A stretch of 6,810 bases of DNA from NCBI GenBank assembly GCA_029288475.1, contig JARIHA010000106.1:1-6810 (forward strand), read 5' to 3'. The DNA is from Candidatus Tayloriibacteriota bacterium. Lineage in GTDB: Bacteria > Patescibacteriota > Minisyncoccia > Phycocordibacterales > JARIHA01. Each line of letters starts with the position of its first letter. The first letter of the stretch is position 1. The position numbers were made by a program, and so were the translations under genes. Below, piece after piece: positions 1-6,028 of this stretch. The notes under the pieces were generated by a model that did not search any database, was not told where the DNA came from, and worked only from the letters and a program-made list of their open reading frames with translations.

Positions 1-78
1 AAAACGAAGAGTGGCCTGGCCCTCCATTCCAAATCCCAAGATCAGTATTTTTTTATGGCGAAGTTCTTCAATTTTCAT
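1..78 (-). CDS. murD2: MurD-family ligase, N-terminal fragment (probable MurD2)
   Basis: Only the first 26 codons are in the window; the gene continues beyond position 1. The translation starts MKIEELRHKKILILGFGMEG, and the segment KILILGFGMEGQATLRF has the Rossmann-like nucleotide-binding start typical of MurD (hydrophobic strand, then GxGxEG). The ATG at 78..76 lies inside the end of murL, giving an 11-nt overlap in another frame, so the two genes are almost certainly co-transcribed and translationally coupled. No Shine-Dalgarno is visible before the ATG. In the characterised Xanthomonas pathway, MurD2 adds L-Glu to UDP-MurNAc-L-Ala and MurL then epimerises that Glu. The murL partner is the reason for calling this MurD2 rather than ordinary MurD, which adds D-Glu. 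The fragment alone cannot separate the two. Confidence 0.75.
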   Translation of the reverse strand, partial: MKIEELRHKKILILGFGMEGQATLRF

Positions 79-1471
79 AAGCAGTAGATAACAAAGATGA
101 GGAAGAAAAAACTGTGCGAAACTGTTCAGGCATCAATTCCATGGAACCCACCGCCAGAAGTTTTTCTTTACTTTTTATAATATCATCCACTTCGTCTCCA
201 AATTCTTCCAGAAACATATTCATCACCGGACTTTCTTCGTGACCATTTCGTACATAAGCTAAATAGAGCATGAGCTTCACTTCATCGGGAGTTCCTACAC
301 ATTCAAACGGTTTGGCTGCCTCAAGGCCTAAAAGCTCGCGGTAAAGAGGTATAACCTCCTTCTTGGCAAAAAGATTTACAGGCTCCTGGGTAGAACCAAA
401 GATCTCCTGCACTTTCTCTTTTGCTAAAAAGGCAGAGAGGCCTGCAAAGACAAACGCGCACTTTGGACATTCTCCACACCAACGCTTCGGCATTTTGCCT
501 GTTTGCTTATTGATCGTAAAATTTCGATTACAACTCGAGAAGACAGAAAAATATTGAGGATACTGAGAAAAGAGCTCAATGATCTTCACCTCGCTCAATG
601 GGCGCAAGAGAGAAAAGCTTTTAAATTCTGGAGTAACAAATCTTTCTATATATTCCTGCCAAAGCACTTCGTACTCGCTTGATTTACTCCACTGGTGATT
701 AATCTCTTCACCAAGATAAAAGACATTGCCAACATCTGCACTTTCTTCGTTTGAAGCAATGGAATAAGAAAATCCTACGAGAAGACCTGCGCACAGAGCA
801 ATGGCTTGTACAATGGCAGTTGCAGGTACATGACCATTGTACACGTCTGTTCTTTTGTTTATCTCAAATAACTGCGGATCGAGCTCACGCTTCACTACGA
901 GTTGCGATGCATCCGAAAGAGTCATCACCTGCTCCTTTATATGATCGTTATTAACGACAAACTGAGAGAAAGGAATGCCTGTCTTCTTAATGAGCTCGAG
1001 CGAGACAATTGAATCTTTTCCTCCACCCACGAGCAAGAGCGCCTGGTCTTCAAGCTGAACATTATTTTTTTCAACTTCACCTTGAAGATCGGAAACACCA
1101 ACAGGAAACTTGATTAACCCGCGATAATCAATAGTGTTGCGATAAAAAAATTCGCCGAGACCTTTTTCATAAAACGTATTCCAAAAATCTGCCTGCTCTT
1201 CGTTAAGCTTGGTAAAAGCCACTTCAATCTTCGGCGGACAAAAAATCTTCCAATAACTAATTCCTAAAGCAAGTGCCAACATATCAAGCGCACGACTAAA
1301 TGCCGCAGTTTCTACATTCTTAAACCCTCCGTTTGAAGGCGTTGGAAAAGTAACTTTCTCAGTAAAATGAAATTCACCAAGAGTATAGGAAAAAAGGGCA
1401 ATGCCTGTTTTTGCATCAAACTGCCTTCCATCAAAGCGGAATATGGCCTTCCCTGCCTCATTTCCTTTCAT
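68..1471 (-). CDS. murL: UDP-N-acetyl-alpha-D-muramoyl-L-alanyl-L-glutamate epimerase
   Basis: A 467-residue protein, close to the usual MurL length. MurL converts the L-Glu of UDP-MurNAc-L-Ala-L-Glu to D-Glu in the cytoplasm, so no free D-Glu from MurI is needed. The N-terminus (FRFDGRQFD at 11-19, followed by a strand-rich FSYTLGEFHFTEKVTFP segment) resembles known MurL. A PP-loop-like nucleotide motif GGGKDS lies at 149-154, followed by NGHVPATA at 212-219 and ASNEESADVGN at 239-249. A cysteine cluster WCGECPKC at 331-338 (C332, C335, C338) with C314 upstream could bind a metal; this is inferred. The gene ends in TGA and overlaps the murD-like start downstream. ATG at 1471 is chosen because it fits the conserved N-terminus and sits 8 nt after a good -10 box, with no Shine-Dalgarno. 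The family assignment is recalled from motif resemblance, not from a database search. Confidence 0.85.
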   Translation of the reverse strand: MKGNEAGKAIFRFDGRQFDAKTGIALFSYTLGEFHFTEKVTFPTPSNGGFKNVETAAFSRALDMLALALGISYWKIFCPPKIEVAFTKLNEEQADFWNTFYEKGLGEFFYRNTIDYRGLIKFPVGVSDLQGEVEKNNVQLEDQALLLVGGGKDSIVSLELIKKTGIPFSQFVVNNDHIKEQVMTLSDASQLVVKRELDPQLFEINKRTDVYNGHVPATAIVQAIALCAGLLVGFSYSIASNEESADVGNVFYLGEEINHQWSKSSEYEVLWQEYIERFVTPEFKSFSLLRPLSEVKIIELFSQYPQYFSVFSSCNRNFTINKQTGKMPKRWCGECPKCAFVFAGLSAFLAKEKVQEIFGSTQEPVNLFAKKEVIPLYRELLGLEAAKPFECVGTPDEVKLMLYLAYVRNGHEESPVMNMFLEEFGDEVDDIIKSKEKLLAVGSMELMPEQFRTVFSSSSLLSTAYEN

Positions 1472-1479
1472 ATTGATGA

Positions 1480-1508
1480 ATTGTACAAGATTTGTCCGTT
1501 CGACTCAA
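1480..1508 (-). promoter_or_regulatory. murL promoter, predicted leaderless
   Basis: Reading the minus strand, TTGAGT (1508..1503) and TACAAT (1485..1480) are separated by 17 bp, a good sigma70-type pair. The expected transcription start is about 1473-1471, at or within two bases of the murL ATG (1471). The mRNA would have essentially no 5' UTR, which agrees with the missing Shine-Dalgarno. The element overlaps the opposing alr promoter, so the two may interfere. Confidence 0.65.
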
Positions 1509-1519
1509 TCTGCTATGAT
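1492..1519 (+). promoter_or_regulatory. alr promoter with extended -10, predicted leaderless
   Basis: TTGTCC (1492-1497) and TATGAT (1514-1519) are 16 bp apart. The -10 box is preceded by TGC, forming the extended motif TGCTATGAT (1511-1519). The start of transcription would fall at about 1526-1527, which is the A of the ATG at 1527. An upstream in-frame ATG at 1515 lies inside the -10 box itself and would not be transcribed from this promoter. Confidence 0.65.
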
Positions 1520-1526
1520 TAACAGC

Positions 1527-2690
1527 ATGATACGAAAATTTCTACGGACATTGAGGCAACTGAAATTCTCCTATACTCCCCTCGTTGAAATAACGATCTC
1601 AAAAGAGCGACTTCTTCATAATCTTTCTGTGTTTAAAAAAGAATGTATTGGCGCCGCCATCGCTCCCGTATTAAAAAGTAATGCCTACGGACATGGGCTC
1701 ATCCAAGTAGCAAAAATTCTGGACGAACAGGAAAAAAACGAACGCTCGCCCTTTCTTGTCATCGATTCATACTATGAAGCTCTCATTCTGAGAAATGAAA
1801 AAATAATTTCACCGCTTCTCATCATCGGCTTTACCAATGATGAAAATATATATCATTCTCCGCTCAAAAACCTTTCCTTTACACTCATTGGTATAGAACA
1901 ATTAACAGATATTTCAGCAAATCTCACTCTTCCGACCCACTTTCATCTAAAAATAGATACCGGCATGTCGCGGCACGGCATAAGGCCGGAGGATTTTACT
2001 AAAGCAGTTGAGTGTATAAAAAATAATAAAAATATACTATTGGAAGGAATCTGCTCTCACTTTGCCGATGCAGACGGTGACGATTCCGCATTCACCAAAA
2101 TGCAAATACAGGCATGGCATGAAGCGGTAAAATTCTTTACTACTGCATTTCCTTCCCTCACTTACTTTCACATTTCAGCGACGAGCGGCGCGACATACCA
2201 TCGTGACATCAAGGCAAATATGCTTCGTCTCGGTCTTGGTCTTTATGGCATTCTGCCTGATTCTAAAGACAATCGAATCTCTTCAAAGCTTCTGCCTGTG
2301 CTTGAAATGAAATCAGTCATTAGTACTGTGAAGCATATCAAGAAAGGAGATTCAGTTGGGTACAATCACACCTTCACCGCACCCCAAGACATGACTATTG
2401 CTACTATTCCCGCCGGATACTTTGAGGGTATCGACCGACGACTTTCAAATATTGGTTTCGTAACCATAGGAAACATACCCTGCCCACTCATAGGCCGCAT
2501 CAGTATGAATATCAGCACGATAGATATAAGCAAACTCAAAGAGGCAAAGCGCGGAGATGAAGTAACGATCATCAGCAGCAACCCTCTTGAAAATAACTCA
2601 GCGGCAAAAATGGCAGTCTTGGCAAAAACAGTACCTTGGGAAATCCTCGTGCATATTCCTGCACAGCTCCGCCGCACAGTAATTAAATAA
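1527..2690 (+). CDS. alr: Alanine racemase (PLP-dependent)
   Basis: A cytoplasmic enzyme interconverting L-Ala and D-Ala for the peptidoglycan peptide. With the start at 1527 it has 387 residues, a normal length. The PLP-binding lysine is K50 in PVLKSNAYGHG (48-58). KIDTGMSRHG lies at 142-151, the phosphate-loop region RLGLGLYG at 234-241, and the second catalytic base is Y279 in VGYNHTF. IPAGYFEGIDRRLSN (294-308) and GRISMN (323-328) belong to the C-terminal beta domain. Two positions differ from common forms: MN in place of MD at 327-328, and W371 in PWEI where a Tyr near the PLP phosphate is usual. The frame is open back to 1401, but that stretch lies inside the opposing murL and has no family similarity. 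The 1527 ATG fits both the fold and the promoter. The gene is divergent from murL and functionally linked to it through D-amino-acid supply. Confidence 0.93.
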   Translation: MIRKFLRTLRQLKFSYTPLVEITISKERLLHNLSVFKKECIGAAIAPVLKSNAYGHGLIQVAKILDEQEKNERSPFLVIDSYYEALILRNEKIISPLLIIGFTNDENIYHSPLKNLSFTLIGIEQLTDISANLTLPTHFHLKIDTGMSRHGIRPEDFTKAVECIKNNKNILLEGICSHFADADGDDSAFTKMQIQAWHEAVKFFTTAFPSLTYFHISATSGATYHRDIKANMLRLGLGLYGILPDSKDNRISSKLLPVLEMKSVISTVKHIKKGDSVGYNHTFTAPQDMTIATIPAGYFEGIDRRLSNIGFVTIGNIPCPLIGRISMNISTIDISKLKEAKRGDEVTIISSNPLENNSAAKMAVLAKTVPWEILVHIPAQLRRTVIK

Positions 2691-2705
2691 CATGAAAACT
2701 TCCCT

Positions 2706-2732
2706 AACTTGCAGTCCAAGGTTTTTATTTTT
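2706..2732 (+). terminator. Weak intrinsic terminator after alr
   Basis: AACTTG (2706-2711) can pair with CAAGGTT (2717-2722 region, one bulged base), followed by TTTTTATTTTT (2722-2732). The stem is short, but the U-rich tract starts only about 30 nt after the alr stop codon and no better candidate lies between alr and the next promoter. Confidence 0.35.
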
Positions 2733-2783
2733 ATGGATAAAGGCAAACTGAAGATAGTGTAATCATAGCGCTTTGACTAAAGC

Positions 2784-2813
2784 TTGACAATAATTGATGC
2801 TAATGTTTATACT
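2784..2813 (+). promoter_or_regulatory. Promoter of the orphan small RNA
   Basis: A perfect TTGACA (2784-2789) is followed after 18 bp by TATACT (2808-2813). It is the strongest consensus promoter in the window. The predicted start at about G2820 coincides with the first base of a GCTCG/CGAGC stem, as expected for the 5' end of a structured RNA. No protein gene of convincing length lies downstream before the terminator at 2871-2904. Confidence 0.75.
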
Positions 2814-2819
2814 ATAAAA

Positions 2820-2904
2820 GCTCGAAAACGTAAACGTGATGGTGAACGGCCTCGAAAGAGGTATCCGAGCTAGCCTCAGGGGTTCAACCCTTGAGGCTAT
2901 TTTT
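2820..2904 (+). ncRNA. Orphan structured small RNA, about 85 nt, family unknown
   Basis: The unit is bounded by its own consensus promoter and by a strong intrinsic terminator. By eye, GCTCG (2820-2824) pairs with CGAGC (2866-2870), GAT (2838-2840) with ATC (2863-2865), and CCTC (2850-2853) with GAGG (2858-2861) closed by a GAAA tetraloop. The 3' side of this stem is almost continuous, while the 5' side has purine-rich bulges of 13 nt (containing ACGTAAACGT) and 9 nt (GGTGAACGG). The terminator hairpin begins directly after the closing stem, with no spacer. I compared it from memory with SRP RNA, 6S RNA, tmRNA, the fluoride, guanidine, preQ1, THF and glutamine riboswitches, and hammerhead and pistol ribozymes, and none fits. 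It may be a trans-acting sRNA or a riboswitch-like attenuator without a clear target gene. The unit is well supported; the fold is moderate and the function unknown. Confidence 0.6.
2871..2904 (+). terminator. Strong intrinsic terminator of the small RNA
   Basis: A 12-bp stem pairs TAGCCTCAGGGG (2871-2882) with CCCTTGAGGCTA (2888-2899), with one G-T wobble and a TTCAA loop. It is followed by five T residues (2900-2904). No T-run follows on the minus strand, so it works only for plus-strand transcripts. Confidence 0.85.
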
Positions 2905-2950
2905 CAAAAAAGCCCAACATCTCAAATAGACAGAGTTACAAAGTAAAATA

Positions 2951-3024
2951 AATCTCCACAAAAAAAGACTTTGCCTACCCTCACTCTTAGCTTGGGGTAA
3001 GCAAAGTCTTTTTTTGTGGAGATT
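2951..3024. terminator. Long inverted repeat, bidirectional terminator, downstream of tRNA-Tyr
   Basis: Two 30-nt arms (2951-2980 and 2995-3024) are complementary except at one position, around a 14-nt loop. The core is a 14-bp GC-containing stem flanked by A7 (2960-2966) and T7 (3009-3015), so it has a terminator layout on either strand. Pairing continues 9 bp past the A/T tracts (AATCTCCAC with GTGGAGATT), which a terminator does not need. The single non-pair (2975 with 3000) is C-A in plus-strand RNA but a G-U wobble in minus-strand RNA. This suggests that the selected transcript is the minus-strand one, coming from the tRNA-Tyr gene. Confidence 0.8.
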
Positions 3025-3045
3025 CACTCTTCTATTTTATACCTG

Positions 3046-3128
3046 TGCGTAGGGAGGGACTCGAACCCCCGATGCCCAAAGGGCCGTAGATTTACAGTCT
3101 ACTGGAATAGCCGCTATCCGACCTACGC
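3046..3128 (-). tRNA. tRNA-Tyr (GTA)
   Basis: The gene is 83 nt long. The acceptor stem is GCGTAGG (3128..3122) with CCTACGC (3053..3047) and discriminator A at 3046. The anticodon stem GTAGA/TCTAC encloses the loop CTGTAAA (3097..3091), giving anticodon GTA (3095..3093). A long variable arm, rich in GGCCC and GGGC, makes this a class II tRNA, as expected for bacterial tRNA-Tyr. The T arm is GGGGG-TTCGAGT-CCCTC, with one G-T pair. The 3' CCA is not encoded (CAG follows instead) and must be added by a nucleotidyltransferase. The gene stands alone between two terminators. A possible weak promoter is TTTCTG (3178..3173), 17 bp, TATAAA (3155..3150). Confidence 0.96.
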
Positions 3129-3183
3129 ATATTCCTTTATGTAACCTCTTTTATAACCTTATAGGATTCTATCAGAAAAAATT

Positions 3184-3216
3184 AAAAAAGCCATGTTATC
3201 GTAACATGGCTTTTTT
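3184..3216. terminator. Bidirectional terminator after clpB
   Basis: A perfect palindrome pairs GCCATGTTA (3190-3198) with TAACATGGC (3202-3210) around a TCG loop, flanked by A6 (3184-3189) and T6 (3211-3216). It lies 34 bp past the clpB stop codon and separates that transcript from the tRNA-Tyr gene. No plus-strand gene runs into it, so clpB is the likely main user. Confidence 0.88.
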
Positions 3217-3249
3217 ATGAGATAAACTCGTGACTATCTGCTTACTAAG

Positions 3250-6021
3250 TTACACTGCCGCCTTTTCAGTAACCAATGGCTCTGCAACAAAGTCAGATCT
3301 TTTTCCTTTCTTAACCGTAAAGAGAAATTCCTGATCTTTCGCTTCAGACTTGATGCCGAGCGGATCAAACTTAATGAATTTTGCATCCTTTGCTTCTCTT
3401 GATTCTTTGGTTTCCTTTACAGGTTCCTTGAGGTCAACGGTGATAGTGCCTCCGCGCATTACGCCCTGTGAGACCATCAGCGATGCCACTGATGTAAGGA
3501 TCTTGTTTTGGATCAATCGCTTGAGCGGTCGTGCTCCATACTGAGGGTTGTACCCTTCTTTAGCAAGATAAGATAAGACTGCGGGTGATATTTCGAGTTT
3601 GATGTCCTTCTCTGCCAATCGTGCCTTCACAATCTCTACTTGAATACCTACGATCTGAGCAATAGCTTCCGGACTGAGAATATCGAAGATGATGATATCG
3701 TCGAGACGGTTGAGGAATTCTGGTCGGAAATAATCCTTCAGGCTTGCGGTGACTTTTTCCTTAACCTGCTCGTATTCTTCCTGCTTTGAAGAGCTAGTAC
3801 TGAAACCGATTCGTTCCATCCTGTCTATATACTGTGCTCCAATGTTTGAAGTAAGAATAATGATTGTGTTCTTGAAGTTGATAACGCGGCCCTTAGAATC
3901 TGTCAGACGGCCGTTGTCGAGAATCTGCAAGAGCACGTTGAATACCTCTGGGTGTGCCTTTTCGATCTCGTCAAAAAGCACTACTGAATAAGGTCGATGG
4001 CGGATCGTTTCAGCAAAGCTTCCCGCATCATCATGACCTACGTATCCTGGAGGTGCACCAATAATCTTTGAAACAGAATGCTTCTCCATGTACTCAGACA
4101 TATCGATTCGGATAAGTGACTTTTCATCGTCGAACATGAATTCAGCAAGAGCCTTGGTAAGCTCGGTCTTTCCTACTCCGGTTGGACCAAGGAAAATGAA
4201 CGAACCGATAGGTCGGTTTGGATCAGCGATCCCTGCTCGAGAACGCTTTACTGTGTCGGCAATCTTCTTGACCGCTTCTGACTGACCGATAATGCGCTTT
4301 GTGAGCACGTCTTCCATGCGGTTGAGCTTTTCAGCTTCTGCTTCGAGCATGCGGGAAACCGGAATTCCAGTCCATCGCGCTACAATATCTGCAATATCGC
4401 TTTCTGTGATCTCTTCCTTGAGAATTCGTCGAGAGCTTTGGAGCTTCTTCAGCCGCTTGGTCTTATTTTCCAAATCCTTCTCTATCTGAGGAATTTTTCC
4501 ATAGCGAATCTCGGCCGCTTTTGACAGATCTGCACGAGCTTCTGCCTGTTCAGCTTCAATGCGAAGAGCTTCTAGATCTTTTTTATTTGCCTTAATACTA
4601 ATGATGATATCTTTTTCGTTTTTCCACTTTAGCTCGAACTCCGAAGTCTTTTCCTTCATGTCTGCAATCTCTTTATCAATCTTCTTGACACGAGCTTTCG
4701 TATTTGTAGTTACATGATGTTCCTTCTTGAGTGCTTCCCGCTCGATTTCAAGGCGCATTACCTTGCGTCGAGTTTCTTCTAGAAGAGGAGGCATGTTCTC
4801 AAGTGAAATCTTAAGCTGTGAGGCTGCTTCGTCGATGAGGTCAACCGCCTTATCAGGTAGGAAACGATCAGTAATATATCGAGTGCTCAAGCTTACCGCT
4901 GACACAATCGCGTCGTCAGTGATCTTTACTCCATGGAAGAGCTCATACCTTTCCTTAAGACCTCGAAGGATGGAAATAGCATCTTCGGTGTTGGGCTCGC
5001 TTACAAATACTGGCTGGAATCGTCGAGTAAGAGCTGGATCTTTTTCAATATGTTTCTGGTACTCGCGAAGAGTTGTGGCACCGATAGCTCGAAGCTCTCC
5101 CTTTGCAAGGGCTGGCTTAAGCATGTTTGAGGCATCCATCGATCCCTCAGCTGCTCCTGCTCCTACAATAGTATGGATTTCATCAATAAAGAGAATGATC
5201 TTTCCATCGGACTTCTCAATCTCCTTCATAATGTTCTTCAGTCGCTCTTCAAATTCTCCACGATATTTTGTACCGGCAATAAGAAGACCAAGGTCAAGAG
5301 AAACAAGTTCCTTGTCCTTCAAAGACTCAGGAACGTCTCCGCTCGCCATGCGGTTTGCAAGTCCTTCTGCAATTGCAGTTTTACCTACTCCTGCTTCTCC
5401 AATGAGAATTGGATTATTTTTAGTTCGCCGTGAAAGGATTTGAACGATGCGTGAAATTTCCTGATCGCGTCCAATAACTGGATCGAGCTTGTTTTCAGAC
5501 GCAAGCTTAGTGAGACTGCGTGTGAACTTTGGCAGGAATTTATATTTCTTAGGATGATTTACGTCAGTGATCTTGCTGTTTCGCAATTCTTCAAGCACGC
5601 GGAGTACTGCGGATCGGTCGATTCTAAATCGTGAGAGAATTTCTCTTGCGCTTCCCTGAACGTCAAACAGGGCGATGAATAAGTGCTCTGTTGAGACAAA
5701 TTCATCTTTGAGAAGAGCCGCGATCTTGCTTGATCCTTCAATAGCTTGAGCCAATTCTGGAGTAAGGTAAAGCTGGTAGGAAGGAGAAAGTACCGCTGCT
5801 CCTTCTGGATTTTCTATTGCTTCCAAGAGTGAGTCGGTAAGGAGAATAGTGTCCACTTCCAGCTTATCGAGGATTGAGGTCACCATGCTTTCCTCCTGCA
5901 GGATCAATGCGGCGAGCAAATGAAGCGGATTGACGTGGTTTTGTCCTCGTTCAATCGCCAATTCATGTGCCCGTCTGATAACCTCTTTTGCTTTTGTAGT
6001 AAAGTTTCTAAATGGGGGCAT
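3250..6021 (-). CDS. clpB: ClpB-type Hsp100 disaggregase with an IGF loop
   Basis: A 923-residue cytoplasmic AAA+ hexamer that pulls polypeptides out of aggregates, normally with DnaK. The N-domain (about 1-145) carries the paired Clp_N repeats. NBD1 has Walker A GEAGVGKT (208-215), pore loop KYRG (252-255), Walker B FIDE (278-281) and arginines R333/R334. The coiled-coil middle domain (about 408-535) is full length and includes the AEIRYGKIPQIEKDL region diagnostic of ClpB. NBD2 has Walker A GPTGVGKT (612-619), pore loop GYVG (659-662), Walker B VVLFDE (680-685), sensor 1 TSN (724-726), FRPEFLNR (765-772) and sensor 2 GARP (829-832). Two features are odd. A ClpC-like insertion with IGF at 738-740 sits where ClpP-dependent unfoldases dock to ClpP. 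A lysine/glutamate-rich tail of about 55-60 residues extends past the usual ClpB end, making it longer than the typical 857-870. No Shine-Dalgarno precedes the ATG. Confidence 0.93.
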   Translation of the reverse strand: MPPFRNFTTKAKEVIRRAHELAIERGQNHVNPLHLLAALILQEESMVTSILDKLEVDTILLTDSLLEAIENPEGAAVLSPSYQLYLTPELAQAIEGSSKIAALLKDEFVSTEHLFIALFDVQGSAREILSRFRIDRSAVLRVLEELRNSKITDVNHPKKYKFLPKFTRSLTKLASENKLDPVIGRDQEISRIVQILSRRTKNNPILIGEAGVGKTAIAEGLANRMASGDVPESLKDKELVSLDLGLLIAGTKYRGEFEERLKNIMKEIEKSDGKIILFIDEIHTIVGAGAAEGSMDASNMLKPALAKGELRAIGATTLREYQKHIEKDPALTRRFQPVFVSEPNTEDAISILRGLKERYELFHGVKITDDAIVSAVSLSTRYITDRFLPDKAVDLIDEAASQLKISLENMPPLLEETRRKVMRLEIEREALKKEHHVTTNTKARVKKIDKEIADMKEKTSEFELKWKNEKDIIISIKANKKDLEALRIEAEQAEARADLSKAAEIRYGKIPQIEKDLENKTKRLKKLQSSRRILKEEITESDIADIVARWTGIPVSRMLEAEAEKLNRMEDVLTKRIIGQSEAVKKIADTVKRSRAGIADPNRPIGSFIFLGPTGVGKTELTKALAEFMFDDEKSLIRIDMSEYMEKHSVSKIIGAPPGYVGHDDAGSFAETIRHRPYSVVLFDEIEKAHPEVFNVLLQILDNGRLTDSKGRVINFKNTIIILTSNIGAQYIDRMERIGFSTSSSKQEEYEQVKEKVTASLKDYFRPEFLNRLDDIIIFDILSPEAIAQIVGIQVEIVKARLAEKDIKLEISPAVLSYLAKEGYNPQYGARPLKRLIQNKILTSVASLMVSQGVMRGGTITVDLKEPVKETKESREAKDAKFIKFDPLGIKSEAKDQEFLFTVKKGKRSDFVAEPLVTEKAAV

Positions 6022-6028
6022 ATATATA

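Noticed and set aside
1401..1526. N-terminal extension of alr to an ATG at 1401 or 1515
   Set aside because: The extra residues lie inside the opposing murL gene or the promoter itself and have no Alr similarity. ATG 1527 agrees with both the fold and the predicted transcription start.
2366..2746. Minus-strand open frame (126 codons) opposite the alr 3' end
   Set aside because: It is almost entirely antisense to conserved alr sequence, with no domain, promoter or ribosome-binding signal of its own.
2835..2861. Hammerhead-like core (TGATGG ... CGAAAG)
   Set aside because: The required CTGANGA box is not matched and the GAAA is a hairpin tetraloop, not a junction strand. No cleavage-site stem can be drawn.
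2873..2897. tRNA-like T arm (GGGGTTCAACCC)
   Set aside because: The stem is 10-12 bp with no acceptor, D or anticodon arms, and a T-run follows. It is the terminator hairpin, not a tRNA fragment.
2839..2946. Possible 35-codon peptide starting inside the small RNA (MVNGLERG...)
   Set aside because: It has no Shine-Dalgarno, is not leaderless relative to the predicted start, and reads through the strong terminator at 2871-2904, so most transcripts would lack its end.
2691..3249. Integration site of a mobile element at tRNA-Tyr
   Set aside because: There is no direct repeat of the tRNA 3' end in the window and no integrase or other mobility gene. The palindromes are explained by terminators.
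4727..5443. Long plus-strand open frame (238 codons) opposite clpB
   Set aside because: It lies antisense to the highly conserved NBD1 region of clpB, and its translation is Ser/Arg-rich with no recognisable domain. It is a codon-bias shadow, as are the other plus-strand frames within clpB and murL.
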